A DNA stretch of 64,000 nucleotides from assembly GCA_020310875.1 (NCBI GenBank), contig CM035438.1, forward strand, positions 100,867,139-100,931,138, in the 5' to 3' direction. Origin of the DNA: Ceratopteris richardii. Lineage: Eukaryota > Streptophyta > Polypodiopsida > Polypodiales > Pteridaceae. Under the pieces are notes generated by a model. The model worked only from the letters and a program-made list of their open reading frames with translations, was not told the origin of the DNA and ran no database searches. The translations under genes were made by a program, and so were the position numbers. This document shows, one piece after another, positions 10,901 through 20,051 of this stretch. Each line of letters starts with the position of its first letter. The first letter of the stretch is position 1.

Positions 10901-11158
10901 GACGATGATCTGGAGTCTATTGTGATGGATAGTTGCTTTAACTCAGAGCAGCACTATCTAGAAGATATAGGAGTGTTCACCCAGAAAGAAGAAGAACCTC
11001 TCACAAGTATTAAAACAGTAAACTCAAAGGATGGAAGTGAGAGTAGTCAAAAGAAAAAGAAAAGAAAAGCAGTGAAACAAGAAGAGGAGGAATCATTGTT
11101 TGAAGTACCAGAAAACTTCAAGAAATATGAAGTTGACGACCGCAAAATTTTGGTATGA
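7922..11158 (+). CDS. Element B gag C-terminus, zinc knuckles and protease
   Basis: A long open frame (1078 residues). CCHC nucleic-acid-binding knuckles are seen at CYTCGGDHMANVC (about 8150-8188), CFRCQGDHFIRDC (about 8730-8770) and CPDCGKDHLPRDC (about 8823-8862), with a degenerate one between the first two. A Q/Y/P-rich stretch separates them. A long charged region with a predicted coiled-coil stretch (KKLSELEESLKEAKTKIED) follows. The retropepsin domain has IIDSGAGVAIATT near 10167 and MILERPF near 10380. The C-terminus is acidic and lysine-rich and leads into RT. Gag packages RNA and the protease matures the polyprotein. Confidence 0.85.
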   Translation: MYLKEPRSIEECVRTCIDIEDNLGEELGLSKLYKDSDSSTSHTSKISTEIEEIAEQVAKKLGVQNKQTQRVTPVNRCYTCGGDHMANVCPMQNQNIRERNAPYCTIERKYTNHTAQDCPYNRQAVRQNYQQPYPQGRYQNQYQQPYYRPQQQYQVPYRPQPVLGNQPRAPANVIPVKYAVGEENRNRALVPLTPLIPDNDSHAHSSDYSHEGSPHAYYIESPEHSEIYSYQYEEPPMEQNWEPEYSNVMYTNPNPRPQLRQMRPQAPRGSCFRCQGDHFIRDCPHPSSSSQGQAITIQAFCPDCGKDHLPRDCPRNPSSAPKITPINVVGLVADSSSSSSNVAPIQAVTRAQALKQDKPAEQSESSESGEPSKRKTRTWKDTREKANRKWNKKLSELEESLKEAKTKIEDIASQNPPHAETPSIPPHRTPPPIVNRPQPGSVLADPTPEGLDMMFKAYQARLQEGPTAANLDKSYPRADLEIERMKMCMKMVEQAQAILETSQKFNQTNSVKPDLHFQGLLERLEQLVNKPQVPLPPQAQPVIERGSSPPMGAYVPNSTDLGIPPSIQQYSQEFLREIQEEKWAKEKGNSPPIPEIDDLHDQFPQDIPSIYGDEAEQQEDERLDFESNTLEELPQFPGPWESESLQIRAPTILVRNEHSLVPRNTDVVKNTKVQCHLTVEELLKAKPELWNHVKNQVPELDSNMPKAGSKQRVPEIPLDKIGDMCEGEEGNTYLPITYQGYTTKAIIDSGAGVAIATTSLWKQWGKPTLRPTRMKLQMADGHFERPLGLLEGITLTTCGVEFEHTFAICDFEKNNVYEMILERPFLRQLQIVQDWGTNSLYLQHLGVTTKVNLKDYTFRDVPPLQWNSIHKAKEDSISVHSESSPNPSWLHEDTHLWMCKVAKEEEKRLKAREEGTSLGDRPVRDPSYTPMIFPDEEFEPHGWPEILATMDIAVNEEQWTPHCDEEGYDISVFMCQPLLEECDPSDVIEEEENDDDLESIVMDSCFNSEQHYLEDIGVFTQKEEEPLTSIKTVNSKDGSESSQKKKKRKAVKQEEEESLFEVPENFKKYEVDDRKILV

Positions 11159-12816
11159 ATGCCTAAGAGAGAGGGCATCATAGGAGAATCATATGATAAT
11201 AAAGAAAAGACCAAGAAGATTGTAGTGACCATTGAAGAGAACGAAGAGAGATGCACATATATAGGAGATGACCTAAGTGCAAGAGAAGAAATGGAGCTCA
11301 TAGCTCTATTAATGGAATATAGGGATGTGTTTGCATGGCACTATAGAGACTTGAAAGGGGTAGATCCAAGAATTTGCTCTCATACTATCCCCATGACTGC
11401 CGATGCTAAGCCCACCAAACAGAAGCCCTACACATATAATGATACCTATGCAGCCAAAATAAAAGAAGAAATTGATAGGTTGATTGAAGCTGGATTCATC
11501 TATGAGATTGAGCATACCGAATGGGTGTCTCCCATTGTTGTGGTACCCAAGAAGAACGGGAAGTTGCGAGTGTGTATTAACCTTAAAAAAGTTAATGCCG
11601 CTACGATTAGAGATAGTTATCCACTTCCAATCACAGAACACCTATTGGAGCGTGTTGCAGGCAAGGAAGTTTATAGCTTCCTTGATGGATTTTCAGGTTA
11701 CAATCAAGTAGCCATTGCCCCAGAAGATCAACACAAAACAGCTTTTGCTACAGAGTGGGGAATCTTTGCATTTCGTGTGATGCCATTTGGGCTCACCAAT
11801 GCACCTGCAACATTCCAAAGGCTCATGTGTCATGTCTTCAAAGAGTTCTTGCGAAAGAGCTTAGAAGTGTATGTGGATGATTTATGTGCTCATTCCCAAG
11901 AAAGAAGGGTTCACATCCCTAAGCTCAGACAAATCTTCAACAAGTGTAGAGAATATCGAGTGTGTCTGAACCCAGAAAAGTGTGTGTTTATGGTGCGTCA
12001 AGGTAAAATCTTAGGTCATATTGTTTCTAAGAATGGAATCTCAACAGATGAAGATAAGGTACGAGCCATAGCGGAGCTACCAAGGCCAAGGAATATTAAA
12101 GAGGTACAAGCCTTTATGGGCCATTGTGGATACTACCGTAGGTTTATCCACATGTACGCGATCATAGCTAGACCCCTTTATGCCTTGTTGTCTAATTTTG
12201 AGTGGAACGATGAATGCGAGAATTCTTTCAACGAACTGAAGAAACGTTTGTGCACGACACCAATACTCACCACTCCTGATTGGAATAAACCATTCCATGT
12301 CCATGTGGATGCATCCAATCATGCCATAGGATGTGTGCTAGCACAACCCACAAGTGAAGGAAACTTAGATTTGCCCATAGCATATGCTAGTAGACAGCTC
12401 ACTGCAGCTGAACGGAACTATACCACAACTGAGCGAGAGGGCTTAGGCATGGTATATGCTGTGAAGAAGTTTAGACACTATTTATTGGCCAACAAGTTCA
12501 AGTTTTTCACTGATAATCAAGCTTTGTTATATTTGGTCAATAAACCTTGCAATACTGGACGCTTAGTAAGATGGTTCCTCTTACTAATGGAATATGACTT
12601 TGAAGTTGTTGTCAGGAAAGGTAGAACCCACCTTCGGGCAAATCACCTTTCTCGCATCACTTCAGGAGAGTCACCGCAAGGAGTGTCTGACGAATTACCC
12701 GATGCTTATCTGTTCAATTTAGAAGTTGTTCCTAAATGGGCAAATAAGTTGGTACCAGTCCTAACCTTTGGCCCTGCAAATAAGAATGTGAAAACATCAC
12801 AAGAAGAAATTGTAAG
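11159..12816 (+). pseudogene. Element B reverse transcriptase and RNase H
   Basis: The frame begins MPKREGIIGESYDNKEKTKK and contains a Ty3/gypsy RT: VVPKKNGKLRVCINLKKVNA, FLDGFSGYNQVAIAPEDQ, MPFGLTNAPATFQR and the catalytic box VYVDDLCAHS near 11870. The connection region (GHCGYYRRFIH) leads to RNase H: VHVDASNHAIGCVLAQP near 12300, TTTEREGLGMVYAVKK, FFTDNQALLYLV and ANHLSRI near 12650. The same motifs in the same order occur in elements C and D. Homology to C stops near 12816, where LTR sequence of element C takes over, so the integrase of B is not in the window. Confidence 0.9.
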
Positions 12817-13431
12817 AGGATTTCTCTCAGCTCCGAACTCCGAATATAGTCAATAGTGGACTCGTTTCGAAGCTCTCGATGAGATGCATCTATTGGAGTG
12901 GTTTCACTCGATTCTAACAACCATGCTTCAAGTAATGGCCAAAATTGTGAATGGTGAGAAACACCCATACTCACTCCACAACTCCTACAAGCTCACACAC
13001 ACACTACAGTAGCTCAAAAACAGTGGGGAGGGGTAGATAACAGTCCTACACACACATTCCAAGCATTACACACACATAGAAGATCAAAGAGAAGATGAAA
13101 ATATGCAAGAAAGAGGCGAATTCGAAAATCAGGAGCTCTCCTTCTTCACAATGGCAAAAAGTCTCTAGAAAGAGTCACAAAGTGACTTATATACATGTGC
13201 CCTAAAATTGGTCCTCTCACACAAGAGACCAGCACTTTATTGCTAAAAAGTGAATTTCTTACTAATTTACAAGGAATATTTTACAAAAAGTTGGGATTAT
13301 GCAACTAGAGGACTCCTCTAGTGCATTTACATGGCTTGAGGCAATTTCCTAAGACTTTGAAGAAGAACAATATGCCCATAAATTTGAAAATTTTGGGGCT
13401 CTCCTTTCGCGTGCCACTTTGCTCTGCAACA
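12817..13431 (-). repeat. Element C 3' LTR (partial)
   Basis: This is the same sequence as 28261-28876, in the same orientation, with about 33 differences and one length change over 615 bp by eye. On the minus strand it starts TGTTGCAGAGC, directly after a polypurine tract, which identifies it as the 3' LTR. The match to the 5' LTR stops at 12817, and the last ~270 bp of the LTR are not present there. Short ACACAC runs and a promoter-like region are shared by both copies. Confidence 0.85.
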
Positions 13432-13452
13432 CTCTCCCCCTCTTTGTCTCTG
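13432..13452 (-). other. Polypurine tract of element C
   Basis: On the minus strand this reads CAGAGACAAAGAGGGGGAGAG and runs directly into the TGTTGCAGAGC start of the 3' LTR. Such a purine run primes plus-strand DNA synthesis. Its position confirms the orientation and 3' end of element C. Confidence 0.8.
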
Positions 13453-13847
13453 TCGTCCCTTGACAGGCTTTACTTTCTTGTCTGTCACTTGTTTTCCGCA
13501 TGCATCCCTTGGTCAGTGTGGCTTGTTTGTCAGACTAGCATTACGTTTCAATGGCCCTGATCTTGATTCTTCTTTCACATCCTCTGGGCCTGATGCATTG
13601 CTTTGAGCCTGTTTATTTTGTTGCCAACACACGCTATCAGCGGAAGGATTATTACCTGCCAAATATTGTCTTGCACTTCTTCATGGATACTTCTTGGCCC
13701 TGGTCCGTCCTTCTCATGAAATGTCCTGGTTCTAATTGTTCTTTAATTCCATTCCTCAGGACCTGGCTGTTTTGCGTTGTTGCCTGATGCGTGCCCCTAC
13801 GGGGCTTTGGGCAGAGGGTGGATCTTCTGTTTTATGATCTTCATTCT

Positions 13848-14435
13848 TTATTGAGAAATTTTCGACTTTGATCTTCTTCTTCTTCTCTTCTTGCTTGATT
13901 CCCCTTCCACACGTCCCTCCTCCTGAACTCTGTCGTCCCCGACAGGCTTTTTGTGGCGACGTGAGTATGTTTGTATGGCTGCTTGCTCTCTTTGATTCAG
14001 CAAATTGGCGTGACATATCATAAATTCCTTCCACTGGGTTGACTTCACTCCATCCTCTGGTGCTTGGCGATGATCCACAAAAAAACTTGTTTCATAAGCC
14101 ACCAGACGTGCATTCAGGTTCGAAGTCATCTTGACAAAAAATTCTGAATCTATTTCGAAGAAGCCGGTGAAAAATGTTTCTTCAAAAGTCTGCATGTATG
14201 TTGACGGCAAAAACATAAGTCTTGAATAATAGGCCATGAGTGTTAAGTGGCTCGCAATGGTTGAAAGATAAAAAATTAGTGCTTCGGATCCTTGTGTGAT
14301 GTCGACGAAGTTCAAAAAAGTATATTTTGCATGTTGGAAGACTTTAATTACTGTTAATAGCATGCTAAAGATCTTATTCGTCATTTTTACTGCTAAATCA
14401 GGTACCGTCCCATATCTTGCAATCCAAAATTCCAT
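13848..14435 (-). pseudogene. Element C extra post-pol part 4: basic-tailed protein of unknown family
   Basis: A 195-residue frame, the last coding-like part before the polypurine tract. The N-terminal ~110 residues are rich in F, M, L and T. Stretches such as LIFYLSTIASHLTLMAYYS could be mildly hydrophobic helices but are not clear membrane segments. The C-terminus is very basic (SSKKRRRRRSKSK) and looks like a nuclear localisation or nucleic-acid-binding tail. I do not recognise the family. Its position after integrase is where some plant gypsy elements (Athila type) carry an envelope-like frame, but no signal peptide or convincing transmembrane anchor is seen, so that label is not supported. 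Confidence 0.45.
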
Positions 14436-15004
14436 TGTTTATACCATGTACTCTTCCGTTGGTAAGTAGTTATGTGGTGGACTAGGTAATAACGGATAAT
14501 TCAGCCATTGATTATTAATGCTTCCCTGGCGCTGTCCTTCCCAAAATTGCGACTAGGATCGTCTGCGGGGTACTCGACAAAATGATGGATTTACCTGAAG
14601 TGAATAGGGTGATGCTTCCCATTGTACCCGCAGTGTAGGCTTCTTTTCCAAAACTTTGCGCCTCCATATGGGATCGGCCTTTTCGAATTCTTCTTGAGTA
14701 TAAGTGAATGTATCTCAGCTGAATTGGAGGTTGTTGTCCGGATCTTTATTTGTCATTGTCTTTATATACTACCGCGTTTGCTCTTTTAGTAGGCCATATG
14801 GTACATTAAAAGGCTTTAAAATTTGATCCAAGCTTTTGCTCTCAATTTGGGCTTCCTTCATGACCTAGATTATCTGATCTTTGAATTCAGCAATAAGCTG
14901 GGACACCAGTAATGCCCTTTCCGGTCGGCTCAGTTCTCAGTCTCCTCAGTAGCCTCCGTGGATTTTGGAACTACTGGTGTCCCCTCAATTGCCTTCTGCT
15001 CTAA
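14436..15004 (-). other. Decayed stretch within the extra region of element C
   Basis: This lies between two coding-like parts of the extra post-pol region. No long frame is seen on either strand. Base composition and short readable fragments are like the flanking extra region, so it is most likely worn coding sequence of the same element. No repeat, RNA gene or inserted element is visible. Confidence 0.45.
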
Positions 15005-15925
15005 CTACTCTTGTAATTGCTTAATCATCTCATCTTTTTGTTGGATTTCTGCATTGGCTTTAGCAATAGTGTCCTTGTGTTTGAGAAGTTCTTGAGCAAC
15101 AATATCAAGGTGATCAGTGTCTTCTTTACATTGCATAAGATAGCGATTCTCAGCTTTTTTCCATTTAGTCCTTAGAGCTGCGGTGTCCTCCATGTACCTC
15201 TTTTCCCAGTCAGCAATGAATGCCTGCTCCTGCTTGAGCTGATTTTCATACTTAGCCATCTTCTCCTCTAGTTCCTTGATGTCTTTGTCCGGCCTTTCCT
15301 GAACATCTATGGACTGATCACTTAGGAGAGCTATCATGAGCTCCTTATTTTGGTTCCTTAGGTTTTCTGCCTCCTCCATATATACCTTGATTTGTGATTC
15401 TAAGATCTTACTTCTTGCATTGATCCTTGTCTTCTCAGTCTCGCTAGTCTCATATTTCTATTGTACTTCCTGTAGTTGTTCTTTTAATTTTGTGTTTTCT
15501 GTCTCTAAATTGTTGCATTGCTTTTTGGCTTCTTGAACTTCATTTTCTTTATGCATTATCTGTTCTCTTGCCAACTTTAATGCTGCTGAAAGGTGCTTAC
15601 CGGTTTCTTGTAGTGCATGCTTTTCCTGCATCGCTTGATCATAATCTTCATCAGCTTCAAGCATTAACTGTTGTGTGTCCATTGCGGTTTTGATCATGTC
15701 TTGCACTATGGGCTTGAGCTGAGCGATGTCGACATCCAACCCTATTCTTGGTGTACTCAGAGCTTCTCCTGTGTGTACATCTTTCCCGTGCTCTACATGG
15801 ATAGTCTCGTTGTGTGGTTGTCTGATTTGTAGTTGAATTTCTGGTTCTTTTCGTTGCTCATCCAAGTCAATAACTTTAGTGGCACTCCCTTGAAATGTGA
15901 CATCCATTGGGGAGGGTTTTGCCAC
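15005..15925 (-). pseudogene. Element C extra post-pol part 3: coiled-coil protein
   Basis: Two adjacent frames of 155 and 124 residues on the minus strand share a strong coiled-coil character. They show heptad-like E/K/L/Q spacing (LNLETENTKLKEQLQEVQ-like runs near 15460-15540, and ELEEKMAKYENQLKQEQAFI near 15230-15270) and end with a QQKDEMIKQLQE stretch. Such regions usually mediate oligomer formation. No enzyme motif is visible. Similar long coiled coils are not part of the standard gag-pol set, so this belongs to an added module. Function unknown; a structural role with the neighbouring extra parts is only an inference. Confidence 0.5.
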
Positions 15926-16072
15926 AACCCTTATCGGAGTGAAGGGTTCTAATTCTTCGACTGTAGCTTCTTTGGGCTATTTCTTTGGTATCTTGAGCGA
16001 CACTTCCCCTGTAAGTGTTGTCTCCTTGATTTGAATGGTGGAAGTCTCATTGATTTTGATGACATGTCTCCC

Positions 16073-16696
16073 TTATTGGTTTGCTTCCTTGCTTGCGGTG
16101 TCCTGAGTGGGGTGGGCAGTGTTGTCTTCCACCTTCATGCCTTCTTCTGCTTCATTGTAGTCGACTGCAATAAGTTCCTCCCATTGTCCATCATCCTTAA
16201 ATTCACCTTGGATATCCACATTTAATAATGAGGTGTCGGGTTCTTCTTGTGCATCCGAAGATGAGCTTGAATTATCCAACCCTAATTCTCTGTAGCGGTG
16301 TACTTTGGTGAGCTTCTTTTTTGCTTCCATCTCTCGGTGGGCCTGCTGGTAATGGTGCCCTTGCACTGGTAGGTTAATTTGACCTTCCGTATATTGGTGT
16401 GTATCTTCCAGGGCCTTAGTTAAGTCTTCCTCTGTAATGGGTCTTGGCTCTTGAATTCTTGTCTTTGGAAGTATGTGTGCCCTTTTCGTGGCTGGAACTT
16501 CCTCTTCTACTTGCGTTACTTCCCTTAGTCTCTTTGTGCCTCTCATTCTGGGTTGAGAGCTGGTTTCTGCTACTTTGACAATTTTGACTCCTCTTTTCTT
16601 TTTTGGTACTGTCGCGACTTTGACATACTTAGCCATAGCAGTTGATGATGGCATTTCTTGCAGGTGCTCTCTAATGCCTAAAGCATGATAGATCAA
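16073..16696 (-). pseudogene. Element C extra post-pol part 2: charged linker protein
   Basis: A 207-residue frame with a basic N-terminal half (VPKKKRGVKIVKVAE, then RGTKRLREV), which looks like a nuclear localisation signal or nucleic-acid-binding segment. A serine run (NSSSSSDAQEEPD) and an acidic C-terminal half follow. The region is low in hydrophobic residues and likely disordered. I do not recognise the family. It lies between the globular-looking part 1 and coiled-coil part 3 of the same extra region. Confidence 0.45.
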
Positions 16697-16782
16697 AATG
16701 GTCAGAGCTACATTGCCATTCAGAAACTTCTTGTTGTTCCACTGTTTCTTTGCATCAAACAGTCGTTCTTGTATGTATGGAG

Positions 16783-17490
16783 TCAGATTAATTTGATTGC
16801 CAATCTGTTTGATAGCATGTGAGAGTAGCTAGACATAATCTTCTGAGGGGTCGTATATCGATGCATATTAGGGAAGCAAAAGTGCTGATGGATCAGCCTG
16901 ACTTCCTCTTCTATGTCAACTCTATTGATGTCGGGAAAGGTTCTAGTCTTTGCCTCTCGACTCTCTTCTTTCACTATCGTGTTGCCATCTTTTTCCCATC
17001 CAAAAGCTTCCTTAATCAAGTCATGTGTGAATTGAATAACTACCTATTCACCTACTCCGTCCATAACTCTAGCCCCTGGCACCAATGGATCATGTAGTGC
17101 TGGCTGTAATGTGTTCATGACTTGTGTGCACCTTTGAAAATCGGGCTTGTAAATCGGCAGTGCAAAATATTTGTGTATGCCCGCTTTCCTCATGATGTCG
17201 ATCATAGACGGGAGTTCATGCACCACTCTAAAATCTTGGGACATGATCGGAAATTGATGATCTGTATCCACAATTTTGATAGTCACCAGGAAGAGATACT
17301 CCCGAGCCGGTTGATCTTCTCTAAACCAATGTCCCTTTGCTTTGGTGATACTCTGGAGAGGAAATTCCAATACTTCCTCTTGAATTGTTGCTTCAGAATC
17401 TTGAGAAGCCATCTGCACTTGTAAGGAAAAGTGCATTAGCTTCAATTGAAAACCTAGCAATTGTGCACTGCTTTTCCTGAAAGAAAACAA
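16783..17490 (-). pseudogene. Element C extra post-pol part 1: globular-looking protein, unknown
   Basis: Two adjacent readable frames (148 and 78 residues) start the extra region after pol. Sequences such as HWFREDQPAREYLFLVTIKI, FGWEKDGNT and FPNMHRYTTPQKIMSSYSH give a mixed alpha/beta, aromatic-rich composition like a folded domain. It distantly recalls the plant-transposon-protein or plant-mobile-domain-like frames carried by some Athila/Tat elements, but I cannot confirm this by eye. It could also be an acquired host domain. The Met at 17490 is only the upstream limit of the open frame, and MASQDSEAT a little downstream is an equally likely start. Confidence 0.45.
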
Positions 17491-17907
17491 TTATTAGTAT
17501 AGTCGAAGCATTTATTTATTTACATAGTATGTCCATTCCTAAGGAAGTTGAAGCTATGACCTAATCCCCATTGGAGAATGTGCACTACTAACTTCATTAT
17601 GTACATCAAGTGCCGAATGCTTGGCCCTGTAATGTGGCCCTATTATGCATACTTTAGGTCCATTCGATACTTCATGAGTGTAATTGGATTCTTCGTTGTT
17701 CCGATGGTCATCTCCTTGCAATTTCTTTGGTTTCCAATTCCATTTCGTGGTCCTGTTGATAGGCCATTTCTATACTTTGGTTCCTCGAGCTTCATGTGCT
17801 CTCTTGGTTTCTTCTAATGTCCTAGTGATAGAGGTTTTACTCTTCTTTTTTCTAAGACAAATCTGTCTTGGCTTCCTTGTCCAAATGTCTCGTTGTAATG
17901 CATCCTC
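17491..17907 (-). other. Spacer between integrase/protease-like part and extra region of element C
   Basis: About 400 bp with no long minus-strand frame. It separates the end of pol from the extra post-pol coding block. If the extra frame is expressed from a spliced or separate RNA, as in some plant gypsy elements, the start or acceptor would lie here. A pyrimidine-rich minus-strand stretch preceding an AG is not distinctive enough to call. Confidence 0.4.
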
Positions 17908-19374
17908 CTATTTGCTTATCTCTTGCTTGGCTGCTTGTTTGACCTTCTTGGGAATCCATATCTGTTGTCGTGCTCTCTGAGCTTCAATCAAAGGCTTAGG
18001 GAGCCATACTTGCAAAGTTTTTTTTGTTTCAGATTTCTGTGAAGCTGACTTCTTGTTCTCCTTTTTCTCCTCATGAGTTGGTGTTGACGTCTCTGATTTC
18101 TCCACTTGATCCTTGCATACCCATTTGAATTTGACCGTTCCTTGATGCGAGTGTCTGAGTGTTGTTTTCCATATCGGTGATCCTTGTGTCGTGTGAGAAA
18201 CTCCAGGAGAGTTGGTTTCCTTAGTGTCTGGCCGTTCACGAATTGAATAGGATGATTTTACTTCTTCCTTGGACACATTAGGGTTTGAGCTTTCTACTTC
18301 TTCTAGATTTGTTTCTGAGGTAATGGGGTTGGAATCATGCTCCGCGTGCTCTTCATTGAGTTCTTTCTCATTTTCAATGGCTTCCGGTTTCGGTGAGGGC
18401 TTCTCCCCTAATAGACTAAAAATTTCTTTGTGCCCTATCTTGGTTGAAATATATCCTTTCACGAGGTGGATACTTACTTCATTCTCAATGATCCAATACT
18501 GTCCTAGGATCAAGTCTTCTATTAAGTCTTCATCCCTGCATACTAAGACTCGTTGTTCCATGGAAGAATTTCCTAGGTGGAGGGATACTATCGTTGCTCC
18601 AATGCATTCTATGATTTGACCTCCAATCCCTATCATATGGGCTTTTGTGGGAGTCATAATTGTTTGAAGAGCTTGTATGACCGTAGTACGTATGCAACTA
18701 AGTCCTGCTCCTGAGTCTATCAAGGCATCTATCAATGTGTACTCTGTTTTGCCAATCCCTAGGTTTAGGTAAGGCTGTGACATGTAGACATTAGTCATGT
18801 CAGACTTAGAGACTTGGTAATTTGCCATAGGAACAGTCTCTTCTCCTTGGAGATACTGTTCGTCTCTTTGCCTAATCCACTCTTTCCGTTTCTTAATACG
18901 TTCTAGGGCTTCTTGCCGTGCCTCTTCTCTAATCCGTTCTTCCTCTTTCTTTCTATTTTGTGCACCTACGAGGCGTTCTAACATTTGATCCATCAATGGC
19001 TCCATGAATCGTTTCACTCTACATCCGCTTATGTAGTTAGGAAGAATGCCTCCATCTAAAGTGGCTAGATTAACTGCTCCACTAGTCGAGATCCTATTAA
19101 TGATTAGAGGTCCATATCCACGCTTTTGTAACTTCTTAGCATGTTGCTTCAAGGTGTAGACCAGGACTAGGTCTCCTTCTTTTAGTCCTTTCTCTTTTAT
19201 GTGAGCGTCGTAATATGCCTTTTGTCTTCTCTTGGCTGCATATATTCCTGCAATAGCTTGTAACCTAGTTTCATGCAGCCTCTCTATTTGGTCTAATTGT
19301 TGGGATAATTCATGTCCGGTCCATTCATACTGTTGGGCTACTCTCAAAGTGGGTATTAAAAAATCAATTGGCAA
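17908..19374 (-). CDS. Element C integrase C-terminus fused to a second retropepsin-like domain
   Basis: A single 488-residue frame. Residues about 1-125 are the integrase C-terminal region: KEGDLVLVYTLKQHAKKLQK, then RGYGPLIINRIS and a GCRVKRFMEP end. Residues about 130-175 are a highly charged E/R/K helix (EARQEALERIKKRKEW). Residues about 200-315 form a retropepsin-like domain, with active-site-like ALIDSGAGLSCIRT near residue 214 and DLILGQYWI near residue 285, the usual DSG and ILG pair in normal spacing. The rest is a charged tail. The element already has a standard protease upstream of RT, so this is a second copy or an independent acquisition. Whether it was ever active is unknown. 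Confidence 0.75.
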   Translation of the reverse strand: MPIDFLIPTLRVAQQYEWTGHELSQQLDQIERLHETRLQAIAGIYAAKRRQKAYYDAHIKEKGLKEGDLVLVYTLKQHAKKLQKRGYGPLIINRISTSGAVNLATLDGGILPNYISGCRVKRFMEPLMDQMLERLVGAQNRKKEEERIREEARQEALERIKKRKEWIRQRDEQYLQGEETVPMANYQVSKSDMTNVYMSQPYLNLGIGKTEYTLIDALIDSGAGLSCIRTTVIQALQTIMTPTKAHMIGIGGQIIECIGATIVSLHLGNSSMEQRVLVCRDEDLIEDLILGQYWIIENEVSIHLVKGYISTKIGHKEIFSLLGEKPSPKPEAIENEKELNEEHAEHDSNPITSETNLEEVESSNPNVSKEEVKSSYSIRERPDTKETNSPGVSHTTQGSPIWKTTLRHSHQGTVKFKWVCKDQVEKSETSTPTHEEKKENKKSASQKSETKKTLQVWLPKPLIEAQRARQQIWIPKKVKQAAKQEISK

Positions 19375-19383
19375 AATTGCATT

Positions 19384-20049
19384 CTACCTGTACACTAAAT
19401 TGAATGGGGTAGTTCCAATGGCAGTCTTGTACGTGACTCGGAAGGCCCAAATTGCATGATGCAATTGTTTGTCCCAGTCAGACCTCCCATTATTGACAAT
19501 CTTTGTCAATACCGTGCATAATACCTTATTGGAACTTTCTGCTTGACCATTGGCTTGGGGATGGTATGGGGCTGATTTTTTGTGGATGACTAAAAACTCA
19601 TTCATTAGAGATTCTATCACCTCATTGATGAAGTGCGTTCCTCGGTCACTCACAATCTCAATTGGTAATCCGAAACGAGTGAATATATGCTCAAAAAGAA
19701 ACTTAGTCATGGTTTGAGCATCATTCTTTCTAGTAGCCTTTGCCTCTACCCATTTTGTCAAGCAATCTATGGCTACTATGATATATTCGGCATGTGACCC
19801 TTTGGTCGGTGGGTTAATGGGTCCTATGAAGTCAATACCCCATTTAGAGAATGCTCTAGCACAAACCATAGGTCTCAATGGCATGCCATCCCTCCAAATC
19901 GGGTATTTAGCCCTTTGGCATGTCTCGCAGCTTCGTACATATGTCTCCGCATCCATATGTAAAGTTGGCCACCACAAGCCTGCGAAGAGGATCATTTTTA
20001 CGGTTCTCTCAGCTGAAAAATGACCTCCTGCCGCACCTACGTGTGCCAT
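19384..20049 (-). CDS. Element C integrase: H2C2 module 2 and DDE core
   Basis: A 221-residue frame. It opens with a zinc-binding module (AHVGAAGGHFSAERT, then CETCQRAK) followed by the rve-type catalytic core: WGIDFIGPINPPTKG, IVAIDCLTKWVEAKA, GLPIEIVSDRGTHF and YHPQANGQAESSNKV carry the DDE residues. The end (WAFRVTYKTAIGTTPFNLVY) is typical of plant gypsy integrases. The enzyme inserts the element's DNA into the chromosome. A separate zinc module lies just upstream at about 20288-20430. The order RT, RNase H, integrase confirms Ty3/gypsy. Confidence 0.9.
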   Translation of the reverse strand: MAHVGAAGGHFSAERTVKMILFAGLWWPTLHMDAETYVRSCETCQRAKYPIWRDGMPLRPMVCARAFSKWGIDFIGPINPPTKGSHAEYIIVAIDCLTKWVEAKATRKNDAQTMTKFLFEHIFTRFGLPIEIVSDRGTHFINEVIESLMNEFLVIHKKSAPYHPQANGQAESSNKVLCTVLTKIVNNGRSDWDKQLHHAIWAFRVTYKTAIGTTPFNLVYR

Positions 20050-20051
20050 CT

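Larger units (their letters stand above)
4500..12816 (+). mobile_element. Element B: Ty3/gypsy fossil, 5' two-thirds
   Basis: This is a plus-strand Ty3/gypsy element. Its parts in order are the probable 5' LTR (to about 5112), a tRNA-Asp primer site (5116-5133), a leader with a long repetitive array (about 5455-6290), gag (from 6483), CCHC knuckles, protease (about 10080-10420) and RT-RNase H (about 11160-12816). Integrase and the 3' LTR are absent because the element meets the partial 3' LTR of C at 12816/12817. RT and primer-site type suggest the Ogre/Tat/Athila side of plant gypsy elements. It is broken, with only a few breaks in gag-pol besides the missing end. Its coding region is better preserved than that of its relative D. 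Confidence 0.85.

Noticed and set aside
13848-14435. Calling the last extra part an envelope protein
   Set aside because: The position fits, but no signal peptide, surface-subunit features or clear transmembrane anchor are visible.
13848-17490. Extra block of C as an independent host gene in the minus strand
   Set aside because: It lies between pol and the polypurine tract of one element, in the same orientation, and shows no introns or host-type domains.
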